Source: Nocardia colli (GTDB taxonomy: Bacteria > Actinomycetota > Actinomycetes > Mycobacteriales > Mycobacteriaceae). Taken from it: 64,000 nucleotides of DNA. Where the stretch lies: positions 62,001 through 126,000 of the forward strand of contig NZ_VXLC01000029.1 of assembly GCF_008704205.1 (NCBI RefSeq), written 5' to 3'. A program made the translations under genes and the position numbers. Under the pieces are notes generated by a model. That model saw nothing but the letters and a program-made list of their open reading frames with translations. It did no database searches and was not told where the DNA came from. Shown here piece after piece: positions 7,577 through 15,343 of the stretch. Position 1 is the first letter of the stretch. Each line of letters begins with the position of its first letter.

Positions 7577-9118
7577 ATGAACGATCACGCCACGATCCAG
7601 ACCGAAGTTCTCATCATCGGCGCCGGTCCGGTCGGTCTCACGCTGGCCTGCGATCTCGCCCGCCGCGGGGTGGCCTGCCGCATCATCGAGCGGGACGTGA
7701 CCGCCGGTCGCGCCTCCAAGGCCAAGGGAATTCACTCGCGGACCCTGGAGGTGCTCGACGATCTCGGCGCCGTCGACTACGTCGTGCGGCACGGCGTCGC
7801 GAATTTGCCGATGCGCCTTCACGATCCGTCCGGCGCCGTCGCCGATCTGGCGCGGGTCACAGTTCCGGCCTGGGCGGGCTTGCACACCCCCTACCCCGAC
7901 ATGCTCTGGATCGGGCAGTTCGATGTGGAACACGCGCTGCGCGAGCGGTTCCACGAACTCGGCGGTGCGGTGGAATACGCCACGGAAGCCGTTGGCCTGG
8001 TGCAGGATTCGGATCGAGTCACAGTGACCGTGCGGGCCGCGGCGGGTGAGCGCGCAATCACGGCACGCTATGTCGTCGGCACCGACGGCGGCAAGAGCAC
8101 GACTCGTCACCTGATCGGTCTCCCGCTGGAGGGCGAGACCCGCGAAGCGGAACGCTGGTACCTCGGCGATGTGACCGTCGACGGCCTGCCGCGCGACCGC
8201 GCCCACGTCTGGACCTCCAGCGCCGGAAAGCTGAACCTCACGCCGCTGCCCAACAGTGATATCTGGCAGTTCCAGAACCGGATCCCGAATGATGTGGAAC
8301 CCGATAGGCCGTCCCTCGAGCTCTATCAGCGGCTGCTCGACGACCGGAACGCCGGGATCACCTTGACGAGCGCGACCTGGCTGTCGGTCTACCGGGTGAA
8401 TGTGCGGATGGTGCCGGAGTATCGGCGCGATCGGGTGCTGCTGGCCGGCGATGCCGCGCACGTGCATTCGCCCGGCGGCGGGCAGGGCATGAACACCGGC
8501 ATTCAGGACGCCTACAACCTCGGTTGGAAACTGGGCGCGGTCATCGCGGGCGCGCCCGCCGAACTGCTGGACACCTATGGCGCCGAACGCATTCCCGTGA
8601 CCCGCAAGGTCCTGGAACTGAGCACCGAGAAGCTGGACCGTGTGACCGCCGCCGCGAACGGCGGTATCGGTGACGTGGCGGCCGCGTCGGCCGAACTCAC
8701 CGATCCCGTGCTGACGACCGGCCTGGGCATCCGCTACGGCGATGGGGACGCCGCGCGCCTCGCGGACCACCCGATCGCCGGTGACCGCGCCCCGAATGTC
8801 ACCGGCCTGCGCGGCCCTCGCGGCGCTGTCGACCTGTTCGACCTCACCCGTGGTCCACAGTGGACCCTGCTGGCCTTCGACATCGACGGCAGCGCAACGG
8901 CTCTCCCCGAGGCCATCGAATCGGCCGATCTGCGCGCGTACCGGATCACCACCACCCCCGGCGACGGAATGTTCGACGGTGACGGCGAATTCGAGCGCGT
9001 CTACACCCCCGAGCCGGGCGAACTGATTCTCATCCGCCCGGACGGCTACCTCGCCGCGCGCGGCACCGGGGCGGAAGACGGCGCGCGGGCATTACTGCTG
9101 AAGTCACCGTTGGGCTGA
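7577..9118 (+). CDS. FAD-dependent aromatic hydroxylase (MhpA/PgaE-like)
   Basis: A 513-residue class A monooxygenase of the long form that carries a C-terminal thioredoxin-like domain. GAGPVGL at 15-21 binds the FAD ADP moiety, VGTDGGKSTTRHLIG is the DG motif, and LLAGDAAHVHSPGGGQGMNTGIQDAYNLGWKL is the second FAD motif. The C-terminal part (about 400-513, LLAFDIDGSATAL, ELILIRPDGYLAARG) is the thioredoxin-like tail. Such enzymes hydroxylate phenolic acids or polyketide rings. Start ATG at 7577 with GGGGAAGTC upstream. It is followed after 50 bp by an LLM oxidoreductase and preceded by two 20-bp operators. Confidence 0.88.
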   Translation: MNDHATIQTEVLIIGAGPVGLTLACDLARRGVACRIIERDVTAGRASKAKGIHSRTLEVLDDLGAVDYVVRHGVANLPMRLHDPSGAVADLARVTVPAWAGLHTPYPDMLWIGQFDVEHALRERFHELGGAVEYATEAVGLVQDSDRVTVTVRAAAGERAITARYVVGTDGGKSTTRHLIGLPLEGETREAERWYLGDVTVDGLPRDRAHVWTSSAGKLNLTPLPNSDIWQFQNRIPNDVEPDRPSLELYQRLLDDRNAGITLTSATWLSVYRVNVRMVPEYRRDRVLLAGDAAHVHSPGGGQGMNTGIQDAYNLGWKLGAVIAGAPAELLDTYGAERIPVTRKVLELSTEKLDRVTAAANGGIGDVAAASAELTDPVLTTGLGIRYGDGDAARLADHPIAGDRAPNVTGLRGPRGAVDLFDLTRGPQWTLLAFDIDGSATALPEAIESADLRAYRITTTPGDGMFDGDGEFERVYTPEPGELILIRPDGYLAARGTGAEDGARALLLKSPLG

Positions 9119-9168
9119 CAACAGCAGCCGACACGACCCGTAGATCACCTGTATCGCAAAGGATTGCA

Positions 9169-10014
9169 ATGAGTACCAAGGATATTCGGTTCGGCGTCAA
9201 CCTGAACTCGACCGGGGGCCGTGCGGCGTGGCAGACCACCGCGCGGCATGCCGAGGAGCTGGGGTACGACGTTCTGCTGGCGCCCGACCATCTCGGCAGG
9301 CTCACACCGCTCCCGGCGCTGGTCTCCGTCGCGGCGGTCACCAGCCGCGCGAAGTTGGGCACGTTCGTACTCAATACCGGCTTCTACCGGCCCGCGCTGC
9401 TGGCCCGAGATGTCGCCGGATTGCACGAACTCACCGACGGGCGTTTCGAACTCGGTCTCGGCGCGGGGTATGTCGCCGAGGAGTTCGAGGCTGCCGGGCT
9501 GCCGTTCCCGAGCGCCCGCCAGCGGGTCGAGCAGCTGGAGCAAACGGTGAGCGAGGTCGGCAAGGCGCTGAGCGAGGCCGGGCACCGGGTGCCGGTGATG
9601 ATCGCCGGTCAGGGCGACCGGCTGCTCAGCGTGGCGGCGCGACATGCCGACATCATCAACCTCTCCCTCAGCACAAGCGCCACCCCCGAAAAACCCGACC
9701 CGCTCGCCGGGCGGATCGAGCTCATCCGCCGCGTCGCCGGCGACCGTATCGCCGATATCGAACTGTCCCTTGTCCTGCCGATGGTCCATATCGGCGGGGT
9801 CGACGACATCGATCTTTCCCTGCTCCGACGAATCCACCCCGGCCTGTCCGACGCGGAAATCCTGTGCCTGCCCGGCGTCGTCCACGGCACCGCCGCCGAT
9901 ATCGCCGACACGCTGCGCCACTACCGCGACACCTATGGCATCACCTACTTCGTCACCATGGGCATCGGCGAAAATCTGACCTCACTCGGCCGCGTCATCA
10001 GCGAATTCCGCTGA
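9169..10014 (+). CDS. LLM-class (F420-type) oxidoreductase
   Basis: A 281-residue luciferase-like TIM-barrel protein. Markers are FGVNLNSTGG at the N-terminus, AEELGYDVLLAPDHLGRLTPLPALVS, KLGTFVLNTGFYRPALLARDVAGLHELTDGRFELGLGAGYVAEEF and a C-terminal YRDTYGITYFVTMG. The set matches the LLM F420-dependent subfamily often recorded as TIGR03621. The reduced deazaflavin dependence is family knowledge; the substrate is unknown. It lies 50 bp downstream of the monooxygenase and is probably co-transcribed. A shorter, deleted relative lies at 32074-32485. Confidence 0.85.
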   Translation: MSTKDIRFGVNLNSTGGRAAWQTTARHAEELGYDVLLAPDHLGRLTPLPALVSVAAVTSRAKLGTFVLNTGFYRPALLARDVAGLHELTDGRFELGLGAGYVAEEFEAAGLPFPSARQRVEQLEQTVSEVGKALSEAGHRVPVMIAGQGDRLLSVAARHADIINLSLSTSATPEKPDPLAGRIELIRRVAGDRIADIELSLVLPMVHIGGVDDIDLSLLRRIHPGLSDAEILCLPGVVHGTAADIADTLRHYRDTYGITYFVTMGIGENLTSLGRVISEFR

Positions 10015-10135
10015 TAGACAACGTAACTCGATGGACCGTTCCGCATCGACTCCGCCCAGCGCGGTATGCGAGGGCCACGATCATCCAGCGGTCGTCCCGC
10101 CACACGGTGACGAAAAGCTGCATGGAGAAGCGCGT
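10010..10135 (-). pseudogene. C-terminal remnant of a SnoaL/SgcJ-like protein
   Basis: On the minus strand, codons upstream of and including ATG 10123 read STRFSMQLFVTVWRDDRWMIVA, then ALAYRAG. That is the typical last strand pair of SnoaL-like (SgcJ/EcaC, DUF4440) proteins, which end with a QxFVxVRRDxRW motif. No N-terminal domain precedes it; upstream the sequence runs into the duplicated signal-peptide fragment. It appears to be a leftover 3' end fused by deletion to the neighbouring gene fragment. Confidence 0.4.
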
Positions 10136-10164
10136 CGACGGCGGCTCCCCTTCGTCCGGTGGTG

Positions 10165-10257
10165 GGCCGCACCTGTGCCCGGGGCGAGCGCGACCACGGT
10201 GGCCGTGACCGCCGCCGCGACGATCGCGGTACTTGCGTGACGAGCGAATGCTGACTT
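10165..10257 (-). pseudogene. Signal-peptide fragment, truncated paralogue of the 6915-7343 gene
   Basis: ATG at 10257 starts MKSAFARHASTAIVAAAV, then TATVVALAPGTGAA, nearly identical to the signal peptide of the intact gene (MRSAFARHASTAIAAAAV). Immediately after the cleavage region the frame becomes arginine-rich and unrelated. No Ig-like domain follows. The truncated gene sits inside duplicated copy B, and its 3' side joins a SnoaL-like remnant. Confidence 0.65.
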
Positions 10258-10381
10258 CATTGCGACTATCCCCCTAGCGCTGTGGGCAGCAGCACAACGT
10301 ATTCCGCTGCTCTGCCGATTGACGCAGAGGCCGGAGTCGGTGTTTCCCCACTTGGCTCCCCGCGCAACCGGTTGTACCGGG
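10182..10381 (-). repeat. Duplicated signal-peptide/promoter segment, copy B
   Basis: This is the partner of 7262-7463, in the same orientation, about 2.9 kb away. It carries the same upstream block (CACAACGTATTCCGCTGCT, then GTTTCCCCACTTGGC) and the same start region. The downstream body of the gene is lost. The two copies flank the monooxygenase-LLM pair, so recombination between them could delete that pair. Confidence 0.7.
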
Positions 10382-10497
10382 TTTGGATATCGGGGATCGG
10401 CCGCACGACAGCCGGCCGTGCAACCGTTCATTTTTCCGGGGTTGGCGGCGAATCGTCAGGGTGCGCGCGATAATCGGACAGGTAGGAGGGGACTTCG

Positions 10498-11994
10498 ATG
10501 AGATTCATTGGCGCGCACAACATGCGGCTGCTGGTGGTGCTCGGTTGCGGCGCACTGGTTGCCGCGTGCACCGCCGCGCCGGGGGCGGAACCGGGCCTCG
10601 ACAAGTACTACAGCCAGCGGGTCGAGTGGGGGTCGTGCGCCGGGTTCGCGGGCATCGAAGATACCGGCAACAAGGTGCAGTGCGGGCGGGTGCAGGTGCC
10701 GATCGACTACGACAAGCCCGAGGGCAATACCGCGCAGATCGCTGTTTCACGAATGTCCGCGCGGGAGAAACGGATCGGGGCGGTGGTCGTAATCCCAGGC
10801 GGTCCGGGCCAGCCTGGGCTCGGCGTGCCCGCGGCCTTCGGGAAATCGGGGCTCGGTGCGAAATTCGATGTCGTCAGTTTCGACCCGCGCGGGCTCGGCG
10901 CATCCACCCCGCTGGTGCGCTGCGTCTCGCAGGAACGGCTCGAGGCGATTCAGCTGCGGGCGATGACGGATATGTCGCCAACCGGAATCGAGCGGTCCGA
11001 GCAGGACAATCGCGACTATGTCGCCGAATGCGTCGCGAAGACGGGTGCCGAACTGCTCGGACATCTCGGCACCCGCGAGGCAGTCCGGGATCTCGATATC
11101 ATCAGGGCCGCGCTCGGTGCGAAGCAGCTCAATGCGCTGGGCGTCTCCTACGGTTCGCGAGTGGGCTCGAGTTATGCCGAACGTTTCCCCGCCAGGGTGC
11201 GCGCCCTGGTGCTCGACGCCTCACTCGATCCGGCGGCCCGGATGTCCGACCCAGTCAAAACCAATGCCTCGCTGCAATCGGCGTTCCAGACATATGCCGA
11301 CAGCTGTGTCCAGAAGGGCCTCTGTCCGTTGGGAACCGACAGCGCCGCGGCGACCGACCGGCTACGTAGACTGATCAACCCGCTACTGGATCGGCCCGCG
11401 CCGACCCTCGACTCGCGGGGACTGAACTATCTCAACGGACTATCCGCAGTGGTCTACTCGCTCTACATCCCCGAACTGTGGCCACAAGTCACCACGGGGC
11501 TGCGCGAGCTGGCCGGCGGCAACGGCGATACCCTGCTCGAACTCTCGGACGAGTTCCGCGGCGTGGTCGACCGCTCGGCAATGCAGGCAACTCTGTGCCT
11601 CGACGAACCGCGTACGACGGATCGAGCAAAGGCCGCCGAAGAGATCAAGCTCGGCATCGACGCGGCGCCGTTCGCCGATACCGGCCGCTTCCAAGGTCAA
11701 GCGCCACTGGATGTTTGCGCGTTCTGGCCGGAGCAACCGACCAGCCGGCCGCACCAGATATCCGGGATCGAAGCTCTGCCAAAGGTTCTCGTCGTCGCCA
11801 CCACTGGCGATCCGGTAGCGCCCTACCAGGGCGGAGTGAATCTGGCTCGCGCCCTGAACGCTTCGCTCATCACAAACGACGGTCCCGGGCACAGCGGATT
11901 CCTGCGCGGAGTCGACTGCGTGGACAAGCTTGTCCTCGCCTACTTCGAGCAGCTGACCGCGCCCGGCGACATCACCTGCCGCAAGGGCTCATAG
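10498..11994 (+). CDS. Lipoprotein alpha/beta hydrolase, CaeA/TAP-like
   Basis: A 498-residue exported hydrolase. A signal with lipobox VAAC near residue 22 (LVVLGCGALVAAC) predicts a lipid-anchored surface protein. The catalytic Ser is S217 in GVSYGSR. The C-terminal TAP-like domain carries the Asp in VATTGDPVAPYQGG and the His in GPGHSGFLRG. An oxyanion HG-like VIPGGPGQPG lies near 95. The layout matches mycobacterial carboxylesterases CaeA/CaeB and Streptomyces tripeptidyl aminopeptidases. ATG at 10498 follows TAGGAGGGGACTTCG, a strong ribosome binding site. It is convergent with the transglutaminase-like gene across 13 bp. Confidence 0.87.
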   Translation: MRFIGAHNMRLLVVLGCGALVAACTAAPGAEPGLDKYYSQRVEWGSCAGFAGIEDTGNKVQCGRVQVPIDYDKPEGNTAQIAVSRMSAREKRIGAVVVIPGGPGQPGLGVPAAFGKSGLGAKFDVVSFDPRGLGASTPLVRCVSQERLEAIQLRAMTDMSPTGIERSEQDNRDYVAECVAKTGAELLGHLGTREAVRDLDIIRAALGAKQLNALGVSYGSRVGSSYAERFPARVRALVLDASLDPAARMSDPVKTNASLQSAFQTYADSCVQKGLCPLGTDSAAATDRLRRLINPLLDRPAPTLDSRGLNYLNGLSAVVYSLYIPELWPQVTTGLRELAGGNGDTLLELSDEFRGVVDRSAMQATLCLDEPRTTDRAKAAEEIKLGIDAAPFADTGRFQGQAPLDVCAFWPEQPTSRPHQISGIEALPKVLVVATTGDPVAPYQGGVNLARALNASLITNDGPGHSGFLRGVDCVDKLVLAYFEQLTAPGDITCRKGS

Positions 11995-12007
11995 TCTCGG
12001 TTTCGGC

Positions 12008-12904
12008 TCAGCGCCAGGCGATCGTGCGGTCGGGGCCGCCGAGCGGATCGCCGCTGACCACCGTTTCGGGTACTCGCAGGGTCGGTTCGCTCTCGTAGAG
12101 CTTGCGCGCCTCGGCGCCGTTCCCCGCCCCGTGGGTCACGGCTGCGGTGTGATCGAGCAGAGCCAGTTCGGCGTCGGTGAAGGGCCGGTTCTGACCCCAA
12201 CCCCATGTGTCCCAAAGGATCATCTCGGTGCGGTTGAGCGTTGCCAGGTCGTGGACGAGGTCGTAGGCGATCTGCGGCCAGCCCTTTGTCTCCGGGATAT
12301 CGAGCCCGGGATCGACGACGAACATGACCGGGTCGGCGGTACCCGCACGGCACTGCTGCCAGGCAGAGCCGGCCAGAACAAACTGATTCGTTGTCAGGTC
12401 GAGCGGGTCGATGGAGATGCCGTCCGGGCCGGTGTAGTTGTCGGCGAGTTCGGCGTCCACCCTGCGCCACCGCTGTTCCGGTTCGTCCCAGACCTCGGCG
12501 ATCTCGTGGTCGATGCCGTAATCGGAGACGAAGTAGGTGGCGAATCCCACGCGCGCGCGGGCCGGAATGCCCTTGGCGCGCAGCAACGACACGAACAGCA
12601 GGGTGACGTCGCGGCAGCAGCCGACCAGGCGCTCGGTGAGTGGGCGTGGCGTGGTCAGCGGACCGTCGGCCAATTCTTCGAGCCTGCTCAGCATCGCCTC
12701 GACGTAACGAGTGTCGATCTCGCGCAGGCGCTCGACCGGAACGCCGTTCTCGACCGGGTTCTCGGCCCGGTAGTGGACGACCAGACCGGACACAACCCGC
12801 CGCAGCGCTGCGAGGTCATCGGGAAGGTCGGCCACCAAGTGGCTCATGCGGCCCGGCTCGGTCATGCGGCTCTGGAGTGTGTAGTACGAAAGATCGTCGT
12901 CCAT
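12008..12904 (-). CDS. Transglutaminase-like domain protein
   Basis: About 298 residues. The papain-like triad is visible: Cys in LVGCCRDVTLLFVSLLRAKGIPARARVGFATYF, His in DHEIAEVWDE and Asp in WRRVDAELAD, in the order seen in bacterial transglutaminase-core proteins. No signal peptide is seen, so it is probably cytosolic. ATG at 12904 (MDDDLSYYTLQSR) is chosen as the natural start; an in-frame TTG at 12985 would add 27 poorly conserved-looking residues. Substrate unknown. Confidence 0.78.
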   Translation of the reverse strand: MDDDLSYYTLQSRMTEPGRMSHLVADLPDDLAALRRVVSGLVVHYRAENPVENGVPVERLREIDTRYVEAMLSRLEELADGPLTTPRPLTERLVGCCRDVTLLFVSLLRAKGIPARARVGFATYFVSDYGIDHEIAEVWDEPEQRWRRVDAELADNYTGPDGISIDPLDLTTNQFVLAGSAWQQCRAGTADPVMFVVDPGLDIPETKGWPQIAYDLVHDLATLNRTEMILWDTWGWGQNRPFTDAELALLDHTAAVTHGAGNGAEARKLYESEPTLRVPETVVSGDPLGGPDRTIAWR

Positions 12905-13259
12905 AAAGTGGATGCTAGGTCCGCGGAGAGGTAAGCGGGTTCGATACTCGACAAATACCGTGCGTTGAGAAGCGCTGTCGGCCAATCATTTTGGACGGAT
13001 GGCCAATGCCCGGCAATATGGTGCGTCGGGCGCGGTCGAGTTGACCGAAGCCGATGTTCTGACGGCTGCACTGGAAAGTGGAAGTCTGTGCGGAGCGGTC
13101 GCAATGGTTGACGTCAAGACGCCTCCTGGCATCCTCGCACCTGAGGCGACACCGATGTTGGAAACATCCAGGCGTACAGCAGCTTTCGCATCGTATCGCC
13201 GGGCGGGGCCGGGCCGCTGCCGGAATGGCGGATCAGCTACCGCACCGCGATGACCTCCA
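12905..13259. other. 355-bp stretch without a supported gene, with a possible coding remnant
   Basis: A plus frame from 12999 (84 codons) lacks a ribosome binding site and recognisable motifs. Another plus frame, open only from 13144 to the TAG at 13260-13262, reads GDTDVGNIQAYSSFRI, then PGGAGPLPEWRISYRTAM. It looks protein-like but has no start and is preceded by a stop. It may be the 3' remnant of a lost gene; I cannot name the family. Confidence 0.35.
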
Positions 13260-14318
13260 CTAGTCCCGGGTGATGGGCTGAATGCGCAGGCCGGGCCGGG
13301 GACCGTGTTGGGCGCGTGCGGAATTGCGGATCTGCTGCGGGGTGGTCCCGAACCAGCGTCGGACCAGACGCGTCAGCGCCGATTGTTCACGCAACCCGAC
13401 GAGCGCCGATATCCGGCTCATCGGCAGGTCGGTATCGCACAGCATCCGGTGCACTGTGTCGCGGCGGGCTCCGTCGAGTAGTTCGCTGAACGTGGTTCCC
13501 TCGTCGGCGAGCGCGCGCTGCAAGGCGCGTTCGTGCATGCTCAGCATGCGCGCCACGGACTCGATATCGGGCTTGGCGGTGGTGATGTTCTGCAGGATCG
13601 CCACGCGCACCCGTGCGCTCAACGTCCAATCCAGTTCGGAGAAGTTGCGCGTCAAATAGTCGACCGACATTGTGCGCAGGATCGGGCTGCCGCCGGTGAT
13701 CGGCCGGTCGGGGAGGTCGTCCGGTATCCGAAAGGCGGTCCGTCCGGTCTCGAACACCACTGGGGCGCCGAAGTATTCGCGGTAGCGTGCGGCGGGGGCC
13801 AGTGGCTTGTGCGGCAGGTGCAGCGAGCGCAGGCCGTAGTCGTCGCCCAGTATCGTGCGCAAGCACTTGTGGATCGTGCCCGCGGAGAGATCGGTGCCCT
13901 GGACGAAGCCGGTCGAGTCGGCGGTGTCCCGGTATTCGAGCGCGATCGTGCCTGCCTCGTTTTCCGGGTCGCCGGTGAGCCGGATGGTGATGCCGCTGTT
14001 GTGCGTGAACAGGAAACGCGACGCGTAGGCCAGCGCATCACCGGCGGTCGCGGCGTTGGTCACCACGATCGCCAGCGCACCGAGCACCTCCGGTTTCTGC
14101 CGGGAAGACAGGCGCAGCCCGAAGTCCGGGCAGTCCAGTTCGGTTGCGGCCGCTTCGAGCGCCCATCCGATCACCTCCGCGGGAACGATCGCGTCGTCGT
14201 TGTCGAGTGCGGCGGGACTGATCTCGAAGCGTTCGAGCAAGGCGCGGCCGTCACCACCCAATTCGTCGACCAGCGCCGGGTAGCCCCGCAGACTGGCTGC
14301 TCGTGCCGTGGTCACCAT
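13260..14318 (-). CDS. AraC-family regulator with arabinose-binding-type N-domain
   Basis: A 352-residue regulator. The N-terminal ~200 residues (ASLRGYPALVDELGGDGRALLERFEISPAAL, DFGLRLSSRQKPEVLGALAIVV) match the PF12625 domain of OruR/ArgR-like AraC proteins. The C-terminal AraC HTH covers about 235-335 (IESVARMLSMHERALQRALADEGTTFSELLDGARRD, SRISALVGLREQSALTRLVRRWFGTTPQQIR). ATG at 14318 (MVTTARAASLR) has GAGGGG about 8 bases upstream; a longer frame to 14492 is antisense to the TetR gene and discarded. It is divergent from the TetR gene at 14422 across about 100 bp. Confidence 0.87.
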   Translation of the reverse strand: MVTTARAASLRGYPALVDELGGDGRALLERFEISPAALDNDDAIVPAEVIGWALEAAATELDCPDFGLRLSSRQKPEVLGALAIVVTNAATAGDALAYASRFLFTHNSGITIRLTGDPENEAGTIALEYRDTADSTGFVQGTDLSAGTIHKCLRTILGDDYGLRSLHLPHKPLAPAARYREYFGAPVVFETGRTAFRIPDDLPDRPITGGSPILRTMSVDYLTRNFSELDWTLSARVRVAILQNITTAKPDIESVARMLSMHERALQRALADEGTTFSELLDGARRDTVHRMLCDTDLPMSRISALVGLREQSALTRLVRRWFGTTPQQIRNSARAQHGPRPGLRIQPITRD

Positions 14319-14421
14319 TGGATCACCCCTCCCGCGAATAGAGACCGTATCCCACAATCTGCCACAAGATTGTGATTGATTTCCATCTGACCTGCAAACG
14401 CCTCGGTTGTACCGTTGTTCG

Positions 14422-15045
14422 GTGAGCCGAACCCAGCGCGAGCGCCGCGAAACAACCATCGCGAAGCTGCTCGACGCCAGCATCGAAATCATCGACGAAC
14501 TCGGCTATGCGCGGGCCTCGGTCACGAACATCACCGCGCGGGCCGGACTGTCCTACGGCGCGCTGTTCCGGCACTTTCCGACCATGAGCGACTTCATGGC
14601 GGCGACCGCGCACGAAGCGGTTCGCCGTCAGGTCGAGGCCACCCGCAAGCGCTTCCGCGAGGTGGCCGGGCGCGCTGGGCGCACCGACATGGAGACCTCA
14701 CTCGAGGTGCTGCGCGAACTGGCAGGCCGGCCCACGCACACCGCCATCCTCGAACTGACCATGGCCGCCCGGACCGACCCGTTCCTGCGTGCGAGCCTGC
14801 AACAGGCCATGCGCGACGTCGGGCCGTTGATGATCGAGACCGCGCGCGAGATGGTCGGTCACGAAACCGATCTCGGCTACGACGATGCCATCACCTTGGT
14901 CTTCATGGTTTCCGATCTGTTCGACAGCGAGGTCTTCCAGCGGCCGCTGCGCGAACCGCACCCGAGGAGCAACACGCGCCGGGTCGCGCTGCTGCTGCGG
15001 ATGCTCGAACCGTTCGGGCGCCGGGCGGTCGACCCGGCCGAGTAG
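14422..15045 (+). CDS. TetR-family regulator
   Basis: About 207 residues. The HTH lies in 8-58 (RRETTIAKLLDASIEIIDELGYARASVTNITARAGLSYGALFRHFPTMSDFMAAT), the standard TetR_N pattern with the FRHF recognition helix end. The ligand-binding domain is unclassified. GTG at 14422 (VSRTQRERRE) is preferred; TTG at 14407 would add five residues. It is divergent from the AraC gene. Targets are unknown; the AraC gene and the secreted hydrolase at 15344 are candidates. Confidence 0.85.
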   Translation: MSRTQRERRETTIAKLLDASIEIIDELGYARASVTNITARAGLSYGALFRHFPTMSDFMAATAHEAVRRQVEATRKRFREVAGRAGRTDMETSLEVLRELAGRPTHTAILELTMAARTDPFLRASLQQAMRDVGPLMIETAREMVGHETDLGYDDAITLVFMVSDLFDSEVFQRPLREPHPRSNTRRVALLLRMLEPFGRRAVDPAE

Positions 15046-15061
15046 TCGCCGCAACGCATCG

Positions 15062-15081
15062 GGTCGGCCGGCACGCCGACC
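15062..15081. terminator. Stem-loop after the TetR gene
   Basis: GGTCGGC (15062-15068) and GCCGACC (15075-15081) form a perfect 7-bp stem with a six-base loop, 16 bp after the TetR stop. There is no T-tract, as is usual in high-GC actinomycetes. The following 260 bp up to the hydrolase start carry no gene; a weak inverted repeat TCTTTTGC/GCAAAAGA (15122-15129 and 15144-15151) is also present. Confidence 0.5.
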
Positions 15082-15343
15082 GGCGGGGTCAACGCCCAGT
15101 TCTTTCCGTGAATTGGAAGTCTCTTTTGCTGCGAGTTCCATCTGCAAAAGAATGTCGTCATAGGGTAAACGGTCTAAATTCAGCCTCTGACCTGGCGTTA
15201 TGCGGAAACTTCCAGCAATTGCGTGGTTGCCGCGGATTGTGTCGCCCATTACAGTCCCTACTCGCCGGTAACCGGCAATCAGCATGCGCCCTGATATGCA
15301 GAAACGCGGCCACCTCGAATGGCCCGGAAGAATGTGGAGCGTT

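Noticed and set aside
12999..13253. 84-codon plus-strand frame
   Set aside because: No ribosome binding site, turns Arg-rich halfway, and no recognisable motif.
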